Shown: positions 8,910 to 15,502 of the stretch, one piece after another
How positions within the stretch are numbered: the stretch's first letter is position 1
How the letters are laid out: every line of letters begins with the position of its first letter
From: an uncultured Ruminococcus sp.
Lineage (GTDB): Bacteria; Bacillota; Clostridia; Oscillospirales; Acutalibacteraceae
DNA length: 28,201 bases
Direction of reading: 5' to 3'
Assembly: GCA_934476515.1 (NCBI GenBank)
Contig: CAKSNZ010000028.1
Coordinates: forward strand, 1-28,201
Position numbers and translations under genes: made by a program
Notes under the pieces: generated by a model
Databases searched by the model: none
What the model was told of the DNA's origin: nothing
The model's input: the letters and a program-made list of their open reading frames with translations, nothing else

Positions 8910-8946
8910 GAAAAAGAGAAGTACAACCGTACTTCTCTTTTTCTAT
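8907..8946 (+). terminator. 18-bp perfect hairpin terminator after tRNA-Leu
   Basis: Starting at the terminal A of CCA, an 18-bp uninterrupted stem (8907-8924 with 8929-8946) closes on the loop AACC. The 3' arm contains CTCTTTTTCT. It is a strong terminator and, being symmetrical, could act on both strands. Its 5' arm touches the CCA, so tRNA 3' processing must cut right at the hairpin base. Confidence 0.85.
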
Positions 8947-9103
8947 TATTCAAACAAGCAAAGCGATAACGGGACTTGAGGTGTGACGAGAACGACTGCT
9001 GCCGGTGGCAGATGAAAGGAGTTCGAGGAAGAGCTACAACAGGGAGTTTGAGGAAGTGCATTTATGCACAACGATAAACGACCATGTTGTACTTGGAGTT
9101 AAG

Positions 9104-9127
9104 AAAACAGTCCAGTGGACTGTTTTT
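9104..9127. terminator. 10-bp dyad with T run inside the tRNA-Leu module
   Basis: AAAACAGTCC and GGACTGTTTT pair perfectly around AGT, with five T on the plus strand and four on the minus strand. It can act as a bidirectional terminator. The sequence has the look of a repeated palindromic unit, but no second copy is in the window. Confidence 0.55.
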
Positions 9128-9203
9128 AGGGAGGGCGTTGATGCCTCTTTCCTAACGCATTTGTGCTTAATAAGCGAAGTAGGTACTTTCGCCAGTGCAA
9201 ACA

Positions 9204-9220
9204 CCGTTACTCGCACCATA
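9204..9220 (+). repeat. 17-nt direct repeat, copy 2 (duplicated tRNA-Leu 3' end)
   Basis: An exact copy of 8893-8909, placed 311 bp downstream in the same orientation. It includes CCA but not the rest of a tRNA. It is likely the distal attachment site of an integration event. Confidence 0.85.
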
Positions 9221-9274
9221 AATGAAATTTAAAACTCCATTCTTTACAGCTCCTTTTAAATATTAACCGTATAA

Positions 9275-9748
9275 TTACCAATCTTTACTGAAAGTATATT
9301 CTTTGTTTAGAAGATAATCATACTTTTTATTATTAATTTTTGTAAACTTAACTTTTGCCTTGTTTGCATCTGTTTCTGAATTATATTCATATGTACCCTC
9401 AGCAATATCCTTATATTGAGTATCGGTTGTATCATTATCCGAAGTATCAACTTCCTTTTTTAGCAAGAATTTATTGTTATCTTTAGGAACATAGCAAAAT
9501 TCTTCACCATAAATTTTCGTTGTATTATATGTATCTGTCATTGTAGGGAAAGTATCGGAATCTACATCAAGGCTGATAGCATCATTACTGCTTACCCATC
9601 TGGAGGAAACATCATCACCGTTACCACAAGTGGTATCAGCTTGATATTTCTCAATTAAAACAGCACCTAGGTAGGTCATTGAGAATAGTATAGCTACACA
9701 TAAAATTCCACAAAATACAAAACGAAAAACTTTCTTATTTTTACTCAT
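9275..9748 (-). CDS. Membrane-anchored hypothetical protein
   Basis: I do not recognise this 157-residue protein. A short basic start (MSKNKKVFRFVF) leads into one hydrophobic helix (about 10-32). The rest is polar and should lie outside the membrane. The outer part contains two cysteines (in TTCGNGDD and EEFCYVP) that could form a disulfide. Its C-terminal half is a Tyr/Lys/Asp-rich segment with a beta-strand pattern (GTYEYNSETDANKAKVKFTKI), similar in style to small lipocalin-like or sensor domains. The ATG follows GGAAGGTGA. It stands alone, between the tRNA-Leu module and a secreted Ig-like protein. No terminator is evident. Confidence 0.7.
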   Translation of the reverse strand: MSKNKKVFRFVFCGILCVAILFSMTYLGAVLIEKYQADTTCGNGDDVSSRWVSSNDAISLDVDSDTFPTMTDTYNTTKIYGEEFCYVPKDNNKFLLKKEVDTSDNDTTDTQYKDIAEGTYEYNSETDANKAKVKFTKINNKKYDYLLNKEYTFSKDW

Positions 9749-9771
9749 AAAATCACCTTCCTACTAATAAT

Positions 9772-9829
9772 ACTTTTCAAAAAGGAAAAGTGTTGCAAAC
9801 TTTCAAAATATTTCTTTACTGAAATATTA
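9772..9829. other. Two AT-rich dyads upstream of the 9275-9748 gene
   Basis: ACTTTTC/GAAAAGT (9772-9791) and AATATTTC/GAAATATT (about 9808-9829) lie in the intergenic space of this gene. They could be operators or merely leader structure. I see no clear sigma-A promoter with them. Confidence 0.35.
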
Positions 9830-9911
9830 CAGTGATTATACTCCTAAGAAAAGAAAAATAATATGGGTAAAATGTACAAATTTTCTCATTATTTTTTAGC
9901 ATACAAAAGGT

Positions 9912-9943
9912 AAAAGACCCTGACTAAAAAGTCAGAGCCTTTT
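9912..9943 (-). terminator. Terminator after the Ig-like protein gene
   Basis: A 14-bp imperfect stem (two mismatches, core CTGACT/AGTCAG) with an A/T loop lies 40 nt past the stop at 9984. It is followed on the minus strand by TTTTACCTTTT. Confidence 0.65.
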
Positions 9944-9983
9944 GGGAGAAAATTGAGATTTGGTTATATCGAAATTTTAGGAA

Positions 9984-10955
9984 TTATATAACTAAAACAT
10001 TTACACTATTTGTGTAAACTGACTTATCGGCAAAGGTGATTTTGAAAGTAAGCTTTGTTACACCTTTCTTCTTACCTGTTACAACACCTGACTTGCTGAC
10101 AGTAGCAACCTTTGTATTCTTAATAGTATAAGTAACCTTGTAGTTCTTAGGAGCAACATAAACACCACAATTTTTGCTTGTTAGTTTTTCCTTAATTACT
10201 CTATTTGTAAAGTTATACTTTTCTTTAACAGATAAATCTTCAATGTCTCCTACATAAAAGTTATCATAACCACTAGTTACATTATTTATCTTTACTGCTG
10301 TAGCAGTTTTAATATTGACATTCTTTACTGTTGCAGTAAAGTTACCTACCTTAGTAGCCTTGTTATTGCCAACCTTTTGATAAAGAGTGTATGTAGAAGT
10401 ACCTACACCAACAGTATAAATTTCATTATTAGCCATTTTTAGGATTGACTTGCCATTAGTTTTGATAGAATACTTAGCACCTTTCTTTGGGAAAGAAATC
10501 ATAGTTCTTACCTTTTTATATGACTGATACTTAGTATAATACTCACTATTGTTGAATGATACATACTTATTGTATGAAAGGTTAAGTTTCTTTGAATTTG
10601 ATTTTAGAACTGTCTTAAAGTCACCAACAATAATCTTTACCTTGCCAATACACTTGCCTTCATCATATACATTAGCAATATAAGTACCCTTTTTAGCAGC
10701 ATAGTAAATTGTATCACCATACTTATCTTTCTTTGACTTGATAACGGAATTAGGCTTAATCTTAATAATCGGACCACCTTCATCACCAATCCAAGTACCG
10801 ATTGTACTGCCTACATTGTATCTACGGGTTTGTAGATACTGACTTTTTGATGAAGTAGATTTTACTTCTTTTTCTTCTGCAAAACATGATGTTGTGCAGA
10901 TACTTGCTGACACTAGGCAAAGGATTGCCATTAAAATTGAGATTATCTTTTTCAT
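9984..10955 (-). CDS. Secreted protein with C-terminal Big_2 Ig-like domain
   Basis: The start is placed at the ATG at 10953-10955 (MKKIISILMAILCLV), which has GGAAGGGA upstream. It gives 323 residues; the longer frame to 11003 has no ribosome site. A signal peptide is clear and probably ends near SCFAEE. The body is basic and beta-rich, with several strands of the form KxxxxYTV/KVGNFTATV. The last about 80 residues (YTIKNTKVATVSKSGVVTGKKKGVTKLTF) match the bacterial Ig-like group 2 fold, which is common in surface proteins. No sortase signal or cell-wall repeat is visible, so it may be freely secreted or held by charge. The role is unknown. Confidence 0.8.
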   Translation of the reverse strand: MKKIISILMAILCLVSASICTTSCFAEEKEVKSTSSKSQYLQTRRYNVGSTIGTWIGDEGGPIIKIKPNSVIKSKKDKYGDTIYYAAKKGTYIANVYDEGKCIGKVKIIVGDFKTVLKSNSKKLNLSYNKYVSFNNSEYYTKYQSYKKVRTMISFPKKGAKYSIKTNGKSILKMANNEIYTVGVGTSTYTLYQKVGNNKATKVGNFTATVKNVNIKTATAVKINNVTSGYDNFYVGDIEDLSVKEKYNFTNRVIKEKLTSKNCGVYVAPKNYKVTYTIKNTKVATVSKSGVVTGKKKGVTKLTFKITFADKSVYTNSVNVLVI

Positions 10956-11141
10956 AATAATATTCCCTTCCAAATAAAATTTGTTTGACATAATCATTAT
11001 CAAACATATAATAATAATTAGAAAGTGTTTATAAAGAATTCTTTTATAATTTAACTGCTTTCATATATAACACTTTTCAAAAGTCAAAAAGGTTACATAA
11101 ATTTATAAAAATTTTTAAAAAATTTTTTCTGAGGTGATTTT

Positions 11142-11363
11142 ATGATAATAACATATGATGTTGCAAAAAGGATAAAGGACATAGTTTCTAATGATTATGA
11201 CCTTTATTTACATTTTCACGACAGTTGTGGTGGTCAATATTTTAATTTTGATGAAAAGCCAAGTGATGAGGTTTATACAGCTATTAAAAAGTTCTTTAGT
11301 AAAATTGATAAAAAGATAGTTGTAAAAATCAGTGATGACAAAATGAGCTTTTACCTACAATAA
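11142..11363 (+). CDS. Small RDAC-like cytosolic protein
   Basis: A 73-residue plus-strand gene with GAGGTG seven bases before its ATG. The segment YLHFHDSCGGQYFNFD resembles the RDACGGQ motif of a small protein group annotated as RDAC family in gut Firmicutes; here the motif reads HDSCGGQ. The fold looks like an alpha-beta unit with a helix (DEVYTAIKKFFSKI) and a closing strand (KIVVKISDDKMSFYL). No function is known for that group. The gene is divergent from the Big_2 protein and converges on sodC, sharing its terminator. The assignment rests on one motif remembered from the family. Confidence 0.7.
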   Translation: MIITYDVAKRIKDIVSNDYDLYLHFHDSCGGQYFNFDEKPSDEVYTAIKKFFSKIDKKIVVKISDDKMSFYLQ

Positions 11364-11374
11364 TTATAAGAAAA

Positions 11375-11409
11375 ACCGACCTTAGTTATAAGTAAACTTA
11401 GGTCGGTTA
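11375..11409. terminator. Bidirectional terminator between the RDAC-like gene and sodC
   Basis: AACCGACCT (11375-11383) pairs with AGGTCGGTT (11401-11409). The minus strand has TTTTTCTT after the stem and the plus strand ACTTTTATC. It serves two convergent genes. Its loop contains a 19-nt sequence also present in the rplU leader. Confidence 0.8.
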
Positions 11410-11412
11410 CTT

Positions 11413-11910
11413 TTATCTTCTGTTACAATTAGGATTTATAACACCACAAGCTATTTTTTCACCGGAATTACCTGATGGTTGGGCAGCAAAGTCATCAGGA
11501 TGAAGATGTATTATTACCGTTCTGCCTATCACTTCATTTACAGTAAACCTATCTGTCATAAACATAGAAAAAGCCTTCCCATCAGTACCCATTAATGGTG
11601 GCATATCTCCTGCATGGTATGGATGCTTACAATTATTTGGGTTGTAGTGAGTACCTGCATTTTTAAATGAATCGGTTTTGTCACCTGTACATTCTTTTCC
11701 ACTATGAATATGAAATGCAAATATAGGACTTTCACAAGGTTTATCGCATTTTGGCAATCCACTAACCTCTGCCCTAACAATTACATAATCCCTAAGCTGA
11801 TAAAACATTACTCTACCCTTAATATCACTATAACTTTCGCTACCATAAACACAAGCTACTGCATTGGGTGAATGGTTTAGCACATAACAAAGACCGTTAA
11901 AATTTCTCAC
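11413..11910 (-). CDS. Cu/Zn superoxide dismutase family protein, no signal peptide
   Basis: This 165-residue protein fits the SodC family, which converts superoxide to oxygen and hydrogen peroxide. All metal ligands can be placed: His67 and His69 (FHIHS), bridging His88 (GTHYNP), His96, His99 and Asp102 (KHPYHAGDMPP), and His135 (IIHLHPDD). Cys74 and Cys155 (IACGVI) fit the family disulfide. The active-site arginine of the usual GNxGxR motif is a lysine here (GNSGEK, Lys152), which could lower superoxide attraction or change the substrate. Unusually for bacterial SodC there is no signal peptide. The start is GTG, with AGGAGG six bases upstream; an ATG between them runs out of frame. It stands alone and ends at a shared terminator. 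Confidence 0.9.
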   Translation of the reverse strand: MRNFNGLCYVLNHSPNAVACVYGSESYSDIKGRVMFYQLRDYVIVRAEVSGLPKCDKPCESPIFAFHIHSGKECTGDKTDSFKNAGTHYNPNNCKHPYHAGDMPPLMGTDGKAFSMFMTDRFTVNEVIGRTVIIHLHPDDFAAQPSGNSGEKIACGVINPNCNRR

Positions 11911-11970
11911 AGCATACCTCCTATTAAGTATATTATGCTATGGAAACAATTAAAGAACTTCCTACAAAAG

Positions 11971-12005
11971 AAAAGAACACTGCAAGAAAATTGCAGTGTT
12001 CTTTT
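11971..12005 (-). terminator. 15-bp terminator after the lipoprotein gene
   Basis: AAAAGAACACTGCAA and TTGCAGTGTTCTTTT form a perfect 15-bp stem with loop GAAAA. On the minus strand it is followed by CTTTTG. It lies 60 nt past the stop at 12065. Confidence 0.85.
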
Positions 12006-12064
12006 ATGAAAGGGATTTAATGTGAAAACCAAAAATAGTTTTTATCTTTTTAAATATTTAAAAA

Positions 12065-12574
12065 TTACTTTCTTACTAATACGCTAGAAAGTCCTGTGTT
12101 TTCATCAGAATAGCTGATTGTATCATCATCGGCATTGTAATCAAAATTAGAAGTTGTATCGCTGATTGTACAAGAAACAGTTGAACCGTCAAATTCATAT
12201 GTACCTTCTACACCTACACCACCAACAGCACCAACTAATGTGCCGTCTTCACTAAATGTATATGTAACATCAACGCCTGAAGAATCTACACCCTTGTCTG
12301 CACAATATTCTTCTAATGTCTGAGAATTACCATCTGCATCAACAATTTGATCAAGTACCCATTCACCTGTAATATCAGCTACCTGTGTATCATCATCACT
12401 ATTTTCATCATTATTTTCTGAATCATCAGAACTCTTATCTGCTGTATCTGATGCACTTGATTCTGCCTTTGAACTAGACTTATCATCACTACCACAACCG
12501 TACATTGCAAATGAACCTACCAGACAAAGAGCCAGTAACAGAACTAATCCTTTAATACTAATATTCTTTTTCAT
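12065..12574 (-). CDS. Lipoprotein with lipocalin-like C-terminal domain
   Basis: This 169-residue protein has a lipoprotein signal peptide (MKKNISIKGLVLLLALCLVGSF) with the acceptor Cys27 in AMYGC. A long acidic linker rich in Ser and Asp (about 30-68) follows; such linkers keep a domain clear of the membrane. Residues 69-169 (ITGEWVLDQIVDADG, TYTFSEDGTLVG, GTYEFDGSTVSCTIS) match the lipocalin-like fold often seen in Clostridia lipoproteins: a small beta-barrel with an initial GxW. The ligand is unknown. It is the second gene after the TM2 protein, 19 nt downstream, with its own GAGGTAA site, and ends in a strong terminator. Confidence 0.82.
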   Translation of the reverse strand: MKKNISIKGLVLLLALCLVGSFAMYGCGSDDKSSSKAESSASDTADKSSDDSENNDENSDDDTQVADITGEWVLDQIVDADGNSQTLEEYCADKGVDSSGVDVTYTFSEDGTLVGAVGGVGVEGTYEFDGSTVSCTISDTTSNFDYNADDDTISYSDENTGLSSVLVRK

Positions 12575-12593
12575 AAAGCGTTACCTCTTACTA

Positions 12594-12821
12594 TTAGTTA
12601 GCAGTTGTATTATAATTTGTATCTTCTACAACCCAATTATTTCCGTTCTTATCCTGAAAAGTACCCATACAAACTTTAATAAAATCAACTAACCAGCCGA
12701 TACCGAATACTCCACCGGTAATTAGCCAGATAACACCTGTACCGATTTTGCCTGTCATAAATCTGTGTACTCCAAGACCACCTAAGAAAAATGTAAGTAA
12801 AATTGCTGCTGTTTTTGACAT
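12594..12821 (-). CDS. TM2-domain membrane protein
   Basis: This 75-residue protein is almost all TM2 domain: two membrane helices joined by the conserved segment [17 protein letters not shown], the second ending in GIGWLVDFI. The TM2 family is widespread and its role is not known. The ATG follows AGGAGG. It is the first gene of a two-gene operon with the lipocalin-like lipoprotein and has a strong promoter. It is divergent from the LytTR regulator gene, so the 12822-12988 space carries promoters for both directions and could be a place for regulation by that system. Confidence 0.9.
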   Translation of the reverse strand: MSKTAAILLTFFLGGLGVHRFMTGKIGTGVIWLITGGVFGIGWLVDFIKVCMGTFQDKNGNNWVVEDTNYNTTAN

Positions 12822-12852
12822 AACGTTTGCCTCCTTTAATTTTTATGATTTT

Positions 12853-12881
12853 ATTATACATAGCAACCATATATAAGTCAA
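12853..12881 (-). promoter_or_regulatory. Sigma-A promoter of the TM2-lipoprotein operon
   Basis: Minus strand: -35 TTGACT (12876-12881), 17-nt spacer, -10 TATAAT (12853-12858), about 30 nt before the TM2 start codon. Confidence 0.85.
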
Positions 12882-13000
12882 CATAATGGCATAATCATCA
12901 AATTTTTGGCACAAACGCAATTTTAGGACTACAAAAAAGTATTTTTTTATGATACAATTAACTTATAAACTTACTATATGTAATAATAATGAGGGTAATA

Positions 13001-13729
13001 ATGAAGATAGCTATAATAGATGATGAGAAATATCAATTTGATATTCTTAAAAATACTTGTACAGAATACGGCAATAATAACAATATAAAAATGAAGATTG
13101 ATTACTATGAAGATGGCAATATATTTCTTAACCATCTTGACGAAAATTATCATATCTGTTTCATTGATATTTATATGTCTGCAATTAATGGTATTGACTT
13201 AGCAAAAAAGCTAAGAGAAATAAACAAAGATATTGTTATTGTGTTTGTTACAACAAGTAGTGACTTTATGGCAGAGGCTTTTTCTGTACATGCTTTTCAC
13301 TACATTACAAAGCCATATGAAAAAGAAAAAATTTTTCAGGTATTAACTGACAGTATAGCCATACTTCCTGATGTTTCACACTATATCGAAGTGATGTGTG
13401 ATAAGAAAAGAATTAGAATAAAGATTAAAAATCTTGTATCTTGTGAGTCTGACGGTCATTATTTGTTGCTAACTACAAGTGACAATAAACAACTTAGAGT
13501 GCGTATGACTCAAAGTAAATTTATTGATGATACTAAGAATTACAATGAATTAATCCAAATTAACAGAGGTATTATAATCAATATTGATTATTTAGATAAA
13601 ATAGATAATTCAAACTGTCACTTAACAAATGGAGATATATTTCCTATTAAAGTCAGAGAAAAGAAAAATATTGAAAATAGAATTAACAACTATATTTTCA
13701 ACAAACTAAGAAAAACATCAAATATATAG
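13001..13729 (+). CDS. LytTR-type response regulator (Agr-like)
   Basis: This transcription regulator has a receiver domain (1-120) and a LytTR DNA-binding domain (about 130-235). The start is the ATG at 13001, preceded by GAGGGT; an upstream in-frame ATG at 12989 has no ribosome site. The product has 242 residues. Acidic Asp7/Asp8, phospho-acceptor Asp56 (CFIDIYMS), Thr85 and Lys104 (ITKPYEK) are all present. The LytTR part shows SCESDGHYLLLTTSDN and the closing INRGIIINIDYLDKI. The kinase gene follows after 11 nt. The RR stop codon overlaps the kinase ribosome site, so translation is coupled. Such pairs often sense peptides. No peptide precursor gene was found beside them. Confidence 0.92.
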   Translation: MKIAIIDDEKYQFDILKNTCTEYGNNNNIKMKIDYYEDGNIFLNHLDENYHICFIDIYMSAINGIDLAKKLREINKDIVIVFVTTSSDFMAEAFSVHAFHYITKPYEKEKIFQVLTDSIAILPDVSHYIEVMCDKKRIRIKIKNLVSCESDGHYLLLTTSDNKQLRVRMTQSKFIDDTKNYNELIQINRGIIINIDYLDKIDNSNCHLTNGDIFPIKVREKKNIENRINNYIFNKLRKTSNI

Positions 13730-13740
13730 GAGGTAAAGCT

Positions 13741-15069
13741 TTGACTATTGACTCTTTTTTGCGAGGGGCTTTGTACTATATAATTTTACTGCCCTCATCT
13801 ATAATGTGCTACTTACCAATGAGGAACAAACTGAGATTTTCTGTAAAGGAAACAGGAATGATAATTCTTTTAGGGAATTTTATAATAATTTCTCTTTGCT
13901 CAATAATCACTAACCTATTTAATATACAAAATCTAAACATTGTGTTGTTACCGGCACTTGTTGTTTGTTATATTATATTTCACAATACAACAACAGCCGG
14001 TTTATCTAAGAAAATATTTGTTGTCACCAGTATATGTTGTTTGTGTTCATTTGCAAGTTTCTTTGCTTATATGTGTGACTGTGTATTAAATCCTACTCTT
14101 TCCCCTGAATACAACACAATAGAATATGATTTGTTTCAGCTGGGATTTACCTTCTTATTTGGATTGATGTTACTATATTTTATGTCTAATCAATATTCAT
14201 GGATGATTGACAACATTGACATTCCAAAAGTATGGAATACTGCAATTATATTTCCTATTCTATTGACTGCATTAACTATATATTCAGTTCCTAAATATTA
14301 CAAAACTATGCATGTAGGTAGGGTATTTCCTATTGCAATTGCTATGTTTATTGTAGCATTTATATTGTACATAGCAATATTGTGGCTATTCTACACCATC
14401 AGTAAAAATATTACGGAAACAAACAAGATTGAAGAAAAAAATCATATTCTTGAAATTCATAATAGCCAATACAAAAATCTTCAGCACTATATGGAAGAAA
14501 CTTCGAAGCTAAGACACGACTTTAAACATTCAGTTCATATGATGAATATATTGGCAATGGAAGGCAACATTGATGAAATCAAAAAGCACCTTAGTACTTA
14601 TGAAGAAAAGCTAAATATTCAGGCCCCTAAAAAGTATTGTTTCCAAAGCTCTATAAATGCTTTGCTAAATTACTACAACAGTGTTGCAGACAAAGAAAAT
14701 ATACAAACTAACTGGAAGATAAATATACCTGAAGATATTTTAATATCAGAATTTGATTTATGTAATCTACTGGGTAATATTTGTGACAATGCAATTAGAG
14801 GCAGTAATTCTGAAGAAAAAGAAAAATACTTTAACCTAAAAGTAGATTTTTTAAACAACAGATTGTACATCGTTTCCAGCAACAATTTTGACGGTTATAT
14901 TGAAAAAGAAAATAACAAATATATATCCACTAAAAAAGTAAAAAGTGGTGTTGGAATTTTTTCAATGGAAAGTGTAGCAGAAAAATATAATGGCATTGCT
15001 AAGATTATCAATAATGATAATAAATTTATGGTAAATATAATGCTAAACAACATTAAAAATAAAGAATAA
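13741..15069 (+). CDS. GHKL sensor histidine kinase (Agr/ComD type)
   Basis: This 442-residue sensor kinase is the partner of the upstream LytTR regulator. The first about 220 residues hold six or so hydrophobic helices, the layout of peptide-sensing AgrC/ComD-like kinases. After a coiled segment (221-255), the H-box is KLRHDFKHSVHM with His259. The ATPase part has NLLGNICDNAIRG as N-box (about 343-355) and KSGVGIFSMESVAEKYNG as G-box. The start codon is TTG, preceded by an optimal AGGAGGT. The ligand cannot be read from the sequence. Closest possible targets are the flanking TM2-lipoprotein and DUF4234-DUF2752 operons. Confidence 0.9.
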   Translation: MTIDSFLRGALYYIILLPSSIMCYLPMRNKLRFSVKETGMIILLGNFIIISLCSIITNLFNIQNLNIVLLPALVVCYIIFHNTTTAGLSKKIFVVTSICCLCSFASFFAYMCDCVLNPTLSPEYNTIEYDLFQLGFTFLFGLMLLYFMSNQYSWMIDNIDIPKVWNTAIIFPILLTALTIYSVPKYYKTMHVGRVFPIAIAMFIVAFILYIAILWLFYTISKNITETNKIEEKNHILEIHNSQYKNLQHYMEETSKLRHDFKHSVHMMNILAMEGNIDEIKKHLSTYEEKLNIQAPKKYCFQSSINALLNYYNSVADKENIQTNWKINIPEDILISEFDLCNLLGNICDNAIRGSNSEEKEKYFNLKVDFLNNRLYIVSSNNFDGYIEKENNKYISTKKVKSGVGIFSMESVAEKYNGIAKIINNDNKFMVNIMLNNIKNKE

Positions 15070-15074
15070 AAAAT

Positions 15075-15109
15075 GAGGATACTTGAAACCAAGTATCCTC
15101 TACTTTTTT
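15075..15109. terminator. Bidirectional terminator between kinase and DUF2752 genes
   Basis: An 11-bp perfect stem GAGGATACTTG/CAAGTATCCTC with loop AAAC has TACTTTTTT after it on the plus strand and CATTTTTTATTC on the minus strand. It serves the two convergent genes. Confidence 0.9.
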
Positions 15110-15110
15110 A

Positions 15111-15497
15111 TTAAGCTATGTGAACATAAATGTTCTTGATTATTGCATACAAGATTAATGCACCTATCATAATATACATAGAAATATTCTCTAGTTTATT
15201 AAAATCCTTTTTGTTACCATAAACCACATAATGATATTTGTGATAAACATAATCACCAAGCATTATTGGCAAAATAACTGTAATTACCGGATTAGTGAAA
15301 AATGCAGTTTTAAAATCAAGTCGCAAATAAGAAAGAAGAACCCTAGAAATACCACAACCGGGACAATCAAAACCTGTTGCAAATTTAATTGGACAAGGAA
15401 TTTTAAACCCTGTGGTATATATTAACACTACATAGATACCACCAAAAAGCAGTAGCATAAATATAGGCTTTAGAGTTTTATATAATCTTTCTTTCAT
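15111..15497 (-). CDS. DUF2752 membrane protein
   Basis: This 128-residue membrane protein has about three helices (11-30, 65-83, 106-124). The loop after the first helix carries the DUF2752 signature: CPIKFATGFDCPGCGISRVL, with Cys35, Cys45, Cys48, Gly49 and Arg52. The three cysteines lie close together and could bind a metal or form disulfides. The biochemical role of the family is not established. It is the second gene of an operon, 5 nt after the DUF4234 gene, and converges on the sensor kinase. Confidence 0.88.
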   Translation of the reverse strand: MKERLYKTLKPIFMLLLFGGIYVVLIYTTGFKIPCPIKFATGFDCPGCGISRVLLSYLRLDFKTAFFTNPVITVILPIMLGDYVYHKYHYVVYGNKKDFNKLENISMYIMIGALILYAIIKNIYVHIA

Positions 15498-15502
15498 AAA
15501 AA

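Larger units (their letters stand above)
8947..9220. other. Structured non-coding module between tRNA-Leu and its 3'-end copy
   Basis: About 270 bp without a credible gene. It contains an inverted copy of the tRNA T-arm/acceptor sequence (8963-8979, 17 of 18 positions with one base missing), two near-identical 14-nt direct repeats (9018-9031 and 9043-9056), and the short dyad GTGCAT/ATGCAC (about 9057-9070). It also has a 10-bp terminator-like hairpin AAAACAGTCC/GGACTGTTTT (9104-9126), a GCGAA/TTCGC stem, and ends in the exact 17-nt copy of the tRNA 3' end. Frames of 60-85 codons cross it on both strands, but none has a ribosome site or a coherent protein pattern. It may be a small tRNA-targeted element, a remnant of a larger one, or a structured RNA. 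Confidence 0.6.

Noticed and set aside
8810..9061. 83-codon minus-strand frame containing VTGLEPVRQRHTPLKRACLPIPAHS
   Set aside because: It is the antisense of tRNA-Leu. This protein-like string arises from tRNA-Leu complements and is a known kind of false gene; there is no ribosome site.
9005..9232. Overlapping 60-75 codon frames on both strands of the tRNA-Leu module
   Set aside because: No ribosome site, mutual overlap, and both run over palindromes and into the copied tRNA end. They are explained better by structured non-coding DNA.
10956..11003. Upstream start of the Big_2 protein (MIMIMSNKFYLEGNII...)
   Set aside because: No ribosome site, and it would bury the signal peptide. The ATG at 10955 has GGAAGGGA.
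12822..12988. Autoinducing peptide gene for the Agr-type pair
   Set aside because: I looked for a short frame with a ribosome site next to the regulator and after the kinase (15070-15110) and found none.
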